From Astrocystis sublimbata (Eukaryota > Ascomycota > Sordariomycetes > Xylariales > Xylariaceae), in NCBI GenBank assembly GCA_022453515.1, contig JAJNNY010000078.1, forward strand, positions 81,684-145,683: a stretch of DNA of 64,000 nucleotides, read 5' to 3'. A program made the translations under genes and the position numbers. Below are positions 1 to 10,775 of the stretch, one piece after another; position 1 is the first letter of the stretch; the number at the start of each line of letters is the position of its first letter. Under the pieces are notes generated by a model. The model made no database searches and was not told the origin of the DNA. It saw only the letters and a program-made list of their open reading frames with translations.

Positions 1-937
1 CTCAATAAAAAAACGAATGGCCCGATTACACCGGGCTCAGTGCGACGTCTAGCGGGTGTCTCGCGAGCGCAGGCGGCCATTGGTTCGTGGGGCTGGCGTT
101 GGTGTTGGTGTGGTGGGCTGGCTTGGGTCTTTTGGGTCGGGTTGGATGGTGGCTGCAGTCGCATGCAACTCAGACTGACGTCTCGCTCCAAGACCCTGAC
201 ACCAGGGCTAAAGTGCTACCATCCATCAACGCAGCTGGTGTTTCTATCCATCCGATACTACGTAGGGCTTCTATTTGTAGTGCGAGGCTGCCTACGAAGC
301 TGCCGGGCGACCGGGCTTGGGTCCCGAGCACTTGACTTGATGCTCACCGACTTAAGTAAGCTTATTTGATCCCGGCTCCAAGTTCCAACAGGTTGAGTTG
401 ATGTAAGAAAGAGACTCGAGGTGGGTGGGCTCGGGGTGGCATGCACTAGGAAGATCAGGTACCTACGTTTGTACATGCTAAAGTGGGGGCGAGGAAGGTC
501 GGCAGCACCGACAGCACCGACCCGGATACCTACGCATACCTCCTGCCTCACGCACGCCTACCTACCTACCTCTGGTAACCGAGCTCAGCTGGATGCCTGG
601 GCAGGTACGTTCAACCTCCAGACCGACTGCCCATCTTCTCCAGGGCTGTCCGCCAGCTTCTCTCCTCTGCATCGCAACACTCGATACCGCCTACGTAACT
701 TTGTTACCCTTCGCTCTTCGACATTGTTGGTCGTTGCCCATGCGTCTGCATCAGCCATAGGGGGTAGCTTGCTGCCCTTCTGCGCGAATAGCTGACCTGC
801 CTGCCAAACCACCAACAGCAAACAGCCGAACTGCCCAGACCGACCTTCAAACGAAACCAAACCCTCGCCCTGCGCATCGCGTCTTCGTTTACGTACCTGT
901 GTCTTCTGGATCGCAATAGTAGTCTTTCACCACCATA
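1..937. other. Gene-free left edge and 5' region of the Raptor gene
   Basis: No coding signal is visible. Open frames of up to about 124 codons exist on both strands, but they overlap each other and lack gene-like composition. The right part (about 780-937) becomes pyrimidine- and CAAAC-rich and leads straight into the ATG at 938, so it probably holds the promoter and 5' UTR of the Raptor gene. The first bases are the arbitrary window edge. Confidence 0.5.
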
Positions 938-3900
938 ATGACGGCTGCTACGGCGCAACACTACCGTCAACCCCCCTACTCTCCCCACCATCGCCCGCCG
1001 CCGTTGCATGCTTCGTCATCCTCCGGGCCGCAGACTGGTTCGTCGTCTGCATATCGCACCGAGAACCTCGCTTATGCTGCTGTCACAGACGCGCCGCTGC
1101 AATCCGCGCAGCGACCCACGCGCAACAACATAGACTCGGCCCCGCCTAGCGCTGCTACCTCGTCACGCGTACGCCTCGATAGCATGGCTACCATGGCTGC
1201 CACAGAGCTCGACAACGGCCATCATCCTGTCCTGCCGCTGAGGAAGCGCGCCACCGAACCCATGAACGGCCGACCCGACAGCGCCGACGACGCCAGCAGC
1301 GACTCCGGCCCCAGAGCCTTGGGAAAGCAGAAACTCTCCATCATAACCTCCCATGATGACGGCGCCAATGGCCGCGCCGTCCGGCCGAAGCCACCTCTTA
1401 TGCGATCCAAGAGTGACTATGCCCCCAGACGCGACGAACCAACACCCCTGGATGACGAGGTCTTTGAATGGGGTGCACGCCATGGTTTTGAGGATCACTA
1501 CCAGTCCGAAGATATAATCACACAATTGGCGAGTGTGAGTGAACCTGCGCCTGCAACTGTCTCCTAATCTCTCTCATTATTTCTATGTTTGGCACTATTT
1601 ACCAGTTCTCGCAGTCAAGATGGACTAGACTTGGCCTGCCCGGACGCATTGCACATTGTACATTGCTGACATGGACTAGAATTGGTATATGTACTTCACC
1701 GACAAACGTCACGAGACGACCGGGCAGCCGAAGGAGCCACAGTACAAGATTGAGGATTGGCGTATGAGGGATCGCTTAAAAACCGTCTCGGCCGCTCTCG
1801 CTGTCTGTCTCAACATAGGCGTCGAGCCCCCGGATCAGCTGAAAACCAGTCCGGGTGCTAAACTCGAAGCCTGGCAGGATCCTTTCGTCCCGCCAGCACC
1901 CAAGGCCCTCGAGAGCATAGGCAAGTCCCTTCAGGCGCAGTACGAGAACATCTCCGTTCGCACACGATACAAGCAGTACCTGGACCCCTCCATCGAAGAA
2001 ACTAAGAAGTTCTGCATGTCCCTTCGGAGGAACGCGAAGGACGAGCGAGTGTTGCTGCATTACAACGGCCACGGTGTGCCGAAACCAACGGCATCGGGTG
2101 AGATTTGGGTTTTCAATAAGAACTATACTCAGTACATTCCCATATCATTGTACGACCTCCAGCTGTGGCTGCAGTCCCCCACTGTCTTTGTCTGGGATTG
2201 CTCGGAAGCTGGTAACATACTCACCAACTATCCTCGCTTCGTGGAGAAACACCAGGAGGAGGAGGAGGCCGCGGCGGCTGCCGACCCGAACTACGAAAAG
2301 GCCAAATACGACTCGTATCTTCACCTAGCAGCATGTGGCGTCAAGGAGAATCTCCCGACAAATCCTTTGCTACCGGCCGACCTGTTCACGGCGTGCCTCA
2401 CCACCCCTATCGAGATGGCACTGTGGTTCTTCGTGTTACAGAACCCCCTCAAGACAAATCTAACGCCGGAGCGAGCCAAGAAGCTCCCCGGCCGGTTGCA
2501 GGAGCGTCGGACTCCGCTCGGAGAACTCAACTGGATTTTCACTGCCATCACCGACACCATCGCCTGGACCTCTCTCCCTCGCCAGCTTTTCCGCAAGTTC
2601 TTCCGGCAAGATCTGATGGTTGCCGCCCTCTTCCGCAATTTTATCCTTGCCCAGAGGATCATGATGGTCTACGGATGCCACCCTCAATCATACCCAGCAC
2701 TACCGGATACCCATCAGCATCCTTTGTGGGAGAGCTGGGACCTGGCGGTTGATCTAGCCCTAGCCCAACTACCGATGCTGGAGAAGAAGGAGACGGACGG
2801 CATTGACTACGAATATCAGAGCTCGACTTTCTTCGCCGAGCAGCTGACCGCCTTCGAGGTCTACCTTGCCCGAGGTGACGCCTTGTTGCAGAAGCCACCA
2901 GAGCAGCTTCCTGTCGTTTTACAGGTGCTGCTCAGCCAGCAACACCGTGTTCGCGCTCTCATCCTGCTTGGCAGGTTTCTGGACTTAGGACCCTGGGCCG
3001 TTCAACTCGCTCTGAGCATAGGCATATTTCCTTACGTTTTAAAGCTTCTACAGTCAGCTGCATCGGAGTTGAAACCAGTCATGGTCTTCATCTGGACCCG
3101 TGTTCTCGCTGTCGACATTACCTGTCAGCCAGACCTGATCAAAGACAGTGGCTACAATTATTTTGCGCAAATACTCAAACCGTCGGAAAGCCTGCCGGTC
3201 TCTAATATCGCCGAGCACAAGGCAATGTGCGCATTCGTGCTCGCAATGCTGTGCAAGGGCTACAAGCCTGGTCAAGTCGTTTGTAATCAAACTGAGGTCA
3301 TGAGTTACTGCTTGTCTCATCTCACCAACGATGAAAACCCACTGCTTCGACAATGGGCGTGCCTCTGCATCAGCCAGCTGTGGCATGATCTTCCCGATGC
3401 AAAATGGAGAGGTATCAGAGAGAACGCTCCCATGAAATTGTCGACGCTTACCAAGGACGCCACCCCTGAGGTCAGAGCGGCTGTTGTGCACGCGATGACG
3501 ACCTTCTTGGGCATACCTGATCTAACTGACGAGGTAGCCCGGATCGAGGAATCCATTGCTTGGACACTACTTGATGTGGCTAACGATGGAAGTCCACTTG
3601 TCCGGACAGAATTGCTAGTGTTCCTCTCCAATTTCGTACTTCGCTACGAAAATAAATTCATGGTGGCGGCTTTCGACCACATAGTAGAGGAGAAGGAATA
3701 TGCTGCTCATCTCCGAGCCGAAAGCGCCTCTCATCATACATCCCTCGAGAACCGGGATGATGATGTCAATGCTCAACCTGCCGCGCAAGGCTTGTCGTCC
3801 AACACAGTGTTTGCAGCCTGCTGGAAGCACATTCTTGTCCTTACCGTTGATCCTCACCCAACAGTCCAACGAGATGCTGCAATTATTGTCGACTATGTAC

Positions 3901-5607
3901 ACAACGCGTTGATGAACTCGGCTGTCGGTTCCCAAGCCCAGAGTTTAGCTGACCAGATCTACAAGCAATCGCAGAGGGCTAGAAACCACAAGAAGCAGTC
4001 ATCTACATCACGCAACAGCGTCATTGGCGCAGCAACTCCTTACATGCAGCCAAATGATTCCTCTACTAGCTTGTTAAAGCGAACTGCTAGCCTCTTGTTT
4101 CAGATACCAAGCATGGGTATGTGGGGTAACGAGGACAGGATGGTTAATTCGAATACATCGCCGTCTCCTGATCTTAAGCGCAATCTTTCCCAGAAACTTC
4201 GAAACCCAGCTGATCGAGCTGCCCCGCCTGAGCAGAACGATCTGGCATACGTTCCAGCTCACTACCATGTGGCTGACGAACCGGTATCCGGTGGTTTCCA
4301 GGCGCGCAAACTAGAAGAGCCACCTACGCTACCTTTAACGAGCACCTTCCTGGACTGGTCCATCGAGTATTTCCGTGAACCCCAAATGAAACCTAGCGAG
4401 GCCGAAGAACCCGGCAGTACAGATTACAACGAGCGTCTTTGGAGACGCTCTCGCAATGAAGCTATTCTAAGAGAGACGCAACCCCAGAAACAGTATGCCG
4501 GGAGCCATAGGTGGAACAACCAGCTTTGTATAATGAATAACGGTGCTCAGCCGACCAAGATGACATTCCACCAGTTCGAAGACCACCTTGCCGTTGCCGA
4601 CGACAGCAACACGGTTGACGTGTGGGATTGGAAGAAGCAAAACAAACTACATCGATTTTCCAACGGCAACCCCGAGGGCTCCAAGATTAGTGACATGAAG
4701 TTCATCAACGAGGACGACACCGCGTTCCTGATGACCGGGTCATCCGACGGTGTGCTACGGATCTACCGAAACTACGATTCCGCCAAGACCATCGAGCTCG
4801 CAGCCGCCTGGAGGGCGCTTACCCACATGGTTCCAAGCAACGTCAACTCTGGCATGGTGTTCGACTGGCAACAAGTCAAGGGCAGAGTTCTCGTCGCAGG
4901 GGACGTCCGCGTGATCCGGGTATGGGCCGCGGCATCGGAGACGTGCGTCGCAGACATACCTGCTCGCTCGGGATCGTGCGTCACCTCGCTGACATCCGAT
5001 CAAATGACGGGCGACATATTCGTCGCTGGCTTCGGCGACGGCGCTGTGCGGGTTTTCGACACCCGCTTACGGCCGCAGGAGTCGATGGTCAAGAAATGGA
5101 AAGATGATTCCAATAATAAACAGTGGATACAAAACGTCCACATGCAGCGTGGCGGCCAACGAGAGCTGCTTTCCGCAAGCCGTAATGGGAAAGTCAAGCT
5201 CTGGGATATCAGAATGGATAACCCGTTACGCGTCATCCAGGCCTCGAGAGATACGCTCAGGACAGCTAGTACGCATGAGCATCTACCCGTCTTCTCAGTG
5301 TAAGTAAAGTTTTCCGTTTCATGTATGCCGGCAAAGATCCGGATGTTTGGTACTGAGATGCTAACGTTTTCCTCGATATAGCGGTACATCGGCCCACACA
5401 GTCAAAGTATTCAACTTCGACGGCAACGAGCTCTCGAGAATGGAGCCGTACTCGAGTTTCCTCCAGCAGAGCCGCGGCGCCCCCATCGCGACCACGGCGT
5501 TCCATCCCCACCGCATGATTCTGGGATGTGCTGCACGGGGCGATCATCACATCAATCTCTTTACTTGCGCGAGCGAGAAGCAAGATGCGTTCCTCACTTC
5601 GATTTAG
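938..5607 (+). CDS. KOG1: Raptor/Kog1/Mip1 homologue, TORC1 scaffold subunit
   Basis: Three exons, 938-1534, 1680-5299 and 5382-5607, give about 1480 residues. Intron 1 has a GTGAGT donor, a TGCTGAC branch and a CTAG acceptor; intron 2 has a GTAAGT donor. Residues 1-170 are a low-complexity, Ser/Pro-rich tail. The caspase-like Raptor N-terminal domain follows at about 195-390. It contains the HYNGHG motif (His326, His330) and VWDCSEAG (Cys373), the positions of the His/Cys dyad in caspases. HEAT-type helical repeats lie at about 500-900, then a Ser-rich linker, then C-terminal WD40 repeats at about 1145-1480. In the family, Raptor recruits TOS-motif substrates to the TOR kinase at the vacuole for nutrient control of growth. 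Length is close to yeast Kog1. The start ATG is the first in frame after a long upstream gap, and the conserved N-terminal stretch runs across intron 1 without a break. Family assignment is near certain. Confidence 0.95.
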
Positions 5608-8066
5608 TTCGACGAAGCGTTGCTTACGGCATGAGGGGCATTACATACACACACATTACACCTAATGTCTAAACCATATTTCACACACACACAGTTCTAT
5701 ATAATCGGCGGTCATCTCTGACTTGATTTGATTACGACGGCTTGCATAGACCAGGCAGGATACGAACGACGATTTAATTTCGAGGGTTTTCTCTCGATTT
5801 CCGCGTACCATGATGTCTGTCTACATAGGCGAATAGGCGTTTCGGGCACGCGAGCATAGGGAGGAGAGATCACTGGCAACTTCCGTCTAATCGGCGGGGT
5901 TGAAGGGTTTGCAGGCATTCAATTCGGCGTTTTTGTTTTCGTTGTTTGCTGGTTTGATTTAGGTTTTGTTTGCAGTCTGCGACTCTTTTTCACCTTGATA
6001 CTATCAGGTTACTTGTGATGAGGAAGGGGAGAGAAAGAGAGAGAAGGGCGGGGAGGGATCACGTTAGTCACACGAGAAATGGATGGTGGTGATGGTGATG
6101 AATGAACTCGCCAATCACATTGTACTAATTATCTATCGATGGTGTTGATGATCCCGCTCCTATATGCTCTATACTCTACTGTATTATTTTTATAGCTTTG
6201 AGACTTCGCAACTGGCTACTAGCCTGTTGTAAGCTAGTCAAGCAATACATTAATTATGTACGTGCTATGATCGGTTGCTGTGAAAATAGATGGTGATCGC
6301 TTGCAACCCTCAGTCTGGTAGATGGATGGTTGAATTGTCCCTTTCTTCCTGTTCGTCCTGGCGTAGAGCGAGCATAGAGCAAGGGCAGAGGTGCCACCGA
6401 TTGATTTCGTTTTTCTCCTTCTCCTTCACGTCTCTCTCTCCAACGATGCGACGCGCTGCATCCTCGTCGTCTGTTGCCATCGCCTCCCTCCCTCTCTCCC
6501 TTCATCCATGCGTGTGCGTGTTGCCAACCCGTTTCCTCTGCAACGCCCCCCTCCAGTACGTACTCAGAGTAAACGTAAATATTTTATATTTTTCTCCGTA
6601 TCTGTTGTATAAAATATGGGTAGGTAGGCAGGCCGTGTTTGCCGACGTGATAATTAGTGACAATGCCGTTTTTACTCCGCGGCAGTTGTCTCTAGTAATG
6701 AGTGCTCTTTTGCTAGGTAAGGTAGGGAGGGCTTTCCTGCTACATAACCTACCTACTTACCTATATAATTGATTAATACCCACTGCATGCAAAAGTAGCG
6801 AAAGACCTCAAACTTGGTGAGTGAGTAGACTTCATCGGCACTGTTGCTTGGGTTAGGTACGTACCCGCCGCTGGGCAGGACTACTTATTCAACTCTCGAT
6901 TCTAGATTGCTACGAGTAATCCAGCGTAGGTAATAATTATAATAAGTGAGTGGGCGAGAAAAGAATGGTTACTAGGTAGCAACAAGAGACACTTCGTTTA
7001 GATATGCTGTCTGATAACCTACTGTAGGAGATTCTTCATAGGGAGATGTAATAATATGTCACGCATATTGATATCTGAGCTGTGATCCCATGCTATCAGT
7101 AGTATTTTGCAACTACGGGGAATGAATGATAGACACAGCACAGCCAGTCGTCAGGTTCAAGGACAACGCTGTGAGGGGCCTGCATGTATGTATGCCGGTA
7201 ACTGTACGCTTAATCCTACCTTCAACAAATATCCATTGACAAGCAGGGATGTCAGTCAACTACCTACTTAGTAGGTAGTCATGTGTGACGCAACACAACA
7301 CAACACAACACAACACCTAACATGATCTCTGTACGAAGGCGTAAAACAAATATCGATACCTTACCCGATACTTCCCTACTCACCTAATTCTGCTGTTATT
7401 CCATTCATGGCAAGTCCCATAAGGGAGGAAGTTAGAGCTAAGTAGAATAACTAGGACGAAAAGCAAAACGAAGAAGCAAGCATAAAAGCAAGCCAGCACA
7501 CCTTTCGATCGCAATAAGACTTTCCGTACCTGATCCAATTGTCAGATAGATGAATAGCTGAGTAAGTAGAAGTGTAACAGGAAGAGGAGAGAGAAAAGGA
7601 AGCGGAGGGCAAGAAATGAACGCATTGCGTTTACAAAACCCTTCCATCCATCCATATGAGGCTTTTTCTCGCGGGCGTAGGCATCGCCGACACCAGCGAA
7701 GGCGAAAAAAAACCGTAAGTGGAAAGAAAATGAAGCGAAATTTCGAAACTCTCTCATATAGGAACCGGAATCTATAACAGTCTTATATATCGACTCGACT
7801 AGGCTCGGCTCATCCAGGCTTCGTCCCAACTCCCTAGTATACGCAAACATACATACATACAATACTTACATACATACTTACATATCATCAATCATCATAA
7901 TCATGCCAGAACAACAAAGAAAAAGCCCACCGTAAATCCAAAACGCCACGCCCAACGTAGCCGGCTCGGCAAGGTAATGCGTTGCGCTGCATCCAGCATT
8001 CTCGGCGCCGCGCCGCACCGGTGGCCAGCTCGCTAGATTATACATACATACATACATACATATGCC

Positions 8067-8117
<51 letters not shown>

Positions 8118-9156
8118 CACAAAGCGGGTCCCGGAGAGCCGGGATGGATTTTTTGATATATGTCAAGGATATATATAGCACAGTGGTACGTAGATCTATA
8201 TGTCAAGTTGTGATATACCTACCTACCTACCTAGCTCGCAAGCTTGTAGTAGTAAATTGTCCAGAACATTGATGGATCGATCCACTTTACCTGAACTGGG
8301 TAAGGGGTTCGGTTCGGTTCGGTTCGTTCGTTCGCATAGGTAGGTACCTAGGTACCTTTTTTATGTATGTGTGTTTTTCCGAAACGCAGAGATGAGACCG
8401 CAAAGCCCGCTATCCGTGTCCCGCACCACTTTACATAACCAGGCACCCAGGCCACCCACCCAGGAAAAGCTCGGTGCACTATGCCTGACAGACACCTGTA
8501 GTGCGAGCGAAGAAGTTGACTAACAAGGTAGGGGGAGGAGATTGCGAAAGAAAGGGTCTGGGCCATGGGCGAAGACAGTTCGGTTCGGTTCTTCCCCCCA
8601 TGGTTTCAATTTCCACCTTCAGCTAGGTAGCTCGTTAGCAAGTCAAGATCGGATGTACAATTGCACGGTCTAGATTCTGTTACTTTTTTTTGTGCTGGAA
8701 ATGTGCCTGTTCATTCGTAGCCAATCTACCTGCTAAGTCTGACAAACTCATCCCCAAACGAAACGTTTGATGATGATGAAAAAAGATGATGAAAAAACAC
8801 TAAAAGTTGGAAAAAAGTACATAGTAGCCTTCTAAAAAACCAAAGAGTATATGTGCAGCACAAGCGGCGGCAGGTATCCAGTGCCGAAAGCCCCCCGTGT
8901 TGATTAAAGTAGGAATAAAGTTGTTTTCCACCATTTCCCCCCTTCCCCTCATGACCTCATGACGAAACAGACAGAAGACCTTGCAGCGTTGTAGTAAACG
9001 TTTTGGGTGTGATCTTCTTTCTTTGGTAACATACAAACAAATTGCTCCCCAAGCTCCAACCACCAAGTCTAAAGTATGACGTCCATAAGAAAGCTCAATC
9101 TTGGGTTCTAAGTGCGATAGGGTCGCCCCTTTCTACACAGGTCGCCCCGGTTTCGT
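5608..9156. other. 3.5 kb gene-free stretch rich in simple repeats
   Basis: I see no gene here. The stretch holds the 3' end of the Raptor transcript and many short tandem repeats: CAACA at 7291-7316, ACAT at 7847-7860 and 8041-8062, AGCA at 8067-8117, and GGTTC at 8306-8325 and 8579-8591. It also has numerous AGGTAGGT/ACCTACCT clusters. The open frames across the AGCA tract, such as the Leu-Ala-Cys repeat frame on the minus strand, are products of the microsatellite. Confidence 0.6.
8067..8117. repeat. AGCA tetranucleotide microsatellite
   Basis: About 12.75 uninterrupted copies of AGCA (51 bp), directly preceded by a TACA tract at 8041-8062. Perfect copies suggest recent slippage, so it is likely to vary in length between strains. 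Confidence 0.95.
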
Positions 9157-10775
9157 CTAGCCTGAAAGACACGTTTGCTGCTGGGCCGAGCAGTCGCTCA
9201 CTGAGAAGCCACCACCGCTGTTAGCGGCGTTTGCACACAGGTTGTTCTGTATGCCACAGCTGCGTTGAAGTGCATCAGACCGGCTTGTGAATGTGTTTCC
9301 GTTGACCGCGAAAGGCCTTGAGGAGTCACCCGAGCTGGTGATCGCGGGGGCGGAGATGCCGCCTAGTGCGCTATTCTGCGAGCCGTTAGCTTGATTATTG
9401 CCGTTGTTGCCATTGTTGTCATTACTCTGTCCGTTGCCTCCGTTGAAGCCACCGTTGTTGCCACCGTTGTTGAAGCCTCCGTTGTTGCCGCCATTGTTGT
9501 TGTTGCCACCATTGTTCTGGCCGTTGTCGCCGTTGTTGCCGCCGTTGTTGTTGTTGCCACCATTGTTTTGGCCAACTAGATTCAGCAGTTAGTGACCATC
9601 CGAGTAGACCATGGAAAAGGAAGAAAAAAGTAGGACTGAATAGTCAGCGTAGCAAATATCGAGCACATACCTGTAAAGCGGATACAGTCGTCCTGGGCAC
9701 CACGCTGGGCAACGGGCATCAGCACAGGCTGGTGGTTAGCAGCCGAGGACATGCTGCAGAGACGGTAGTTGCCCTGGGGAAGACCGCCCGAGACGTCAGC
9801 AGACAGAAGGCCTTGTCCGTTTCCAGCATCGTTGATACCCTTGAAGAAGACAAATTGAGTGGCGTCGAGGGGCTGGGTAGGGTTCAAATCGCCGCCGAGA
9901 TCCTGGATGGTGACGTGGGTGTGGCCGATGATGTTACCAGAGCCATCCAAGTCCTGAGGGGCCGTGTAGTAGGTTCTGTCGGCGTTGGTGAAGGTACCGG
10001 GGGCGAAGTTGGAAACTTGAATCTGGACCTGGAAATCGGTATTGGCCTGAACGTCGTCGCCGTTCTGGGGCTGAGTGAAAACACTGGAAACCATGTTGGA
10101 CTTGGCGGGAATCTGACCCATGGGGATACCGTTGCAAGAGCCGCCAGTGTTTTGGAAACCGTTGGTTAGGGTCTTGCCGGAGCAGAAGTTGATGAAGTTA
10201 GCATCGTCCCTGTTCCTGTTAGTTCGCGTTCCTCTGCTGCGATTTCTCATCGCTTACGTCTTGGAGGCCGCCTCGTTCTTGGAGGTGTCCGGGCTACCGT
10301 CCGAAGCGGATCCGGTCTGAACAGCATCGGCGTTGAGGGTAGCTGAGCCGCCGTCTGTAGTTGAAGTGAACGTTAGCAAATCCGCAATCTCCCCATCCGG
10401 GCACACTGGCTGATGTGTGTATCAGCTTACTGTTACCGCCGTTGTTGTCGCCGCCGTTGTTCTGACCGTTATCACCGCCGTTGTTCTGGCCGTTGTCGCC
10501 GCCGTTGTTTCCACCGTTGTTGTTACCGCCGTTGTTGTTGCCACCGTTGTTGTTGTTGCCACCGTTGAAGTTGCCACCACCGTTGAAACCACCACCTATA
10601 CGACTGCGTCAGTTTCTTGCCTGGGATGCTTCCTATTCGATAGCTACTAACCGAAGCGGTTCTGTCGGTTCTCGATGGTTCGTGTTGCCCGGCGGGTCAA
10701 CAGGGAATCGAATGGGGAGGCTTCCACCATAGCCGTAAGGCTGAGAAGCCCGACGAGGATGTTCTTGGTCTGCAT
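9157..10775 (-). CDS. Secreted Gly/Asn-repeat protein with a conserved fungal core domain
   Basis: Five exons on the minus strand, 10652-10775, 10431-10595, 10258-10354, 9671-10209 and 9157-9575, give 447 residues in unbroken frame. A signal peptide (about 1-19, hydrophobic core ILVGLLSL) is followed by a basic stretch. Exon 2 is almost entirely an N-N-G-G repeat (about 42-96). The globular core (about 130-308) contains NFINFCSGK, GSCNGIPMG, PQNGD, GHTHVTIQDL, FFKGIND and NHQPV. It matches a fungal extracellular family often mislabelled 'ribosomal protein S17'; it is not ribosomal. A second N-N-G-G block (about 310-365) opens exon 5. The protein ends in a four-Cys segment (SCGIQNNLC...DCSAQQQTC) seen at the C terminus of many fungal surface proteins. 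The role is unknown; a cell-surface or matrix protein is inferred. The 48-nt intron 3 is short, but its branch and acceptor are good. Confidence 0.85.

Noticed and set aside
8041..8117. CRISPR-like array
   Set aside because: The repeats are simple tetranucleotides with no spacers, and the organism is a eukaryote.
7878..8120. Leu-Ala-Cys repeat frame on the minus strand
   Set aside because: It is a direct translation of the AGCA microsatellite.
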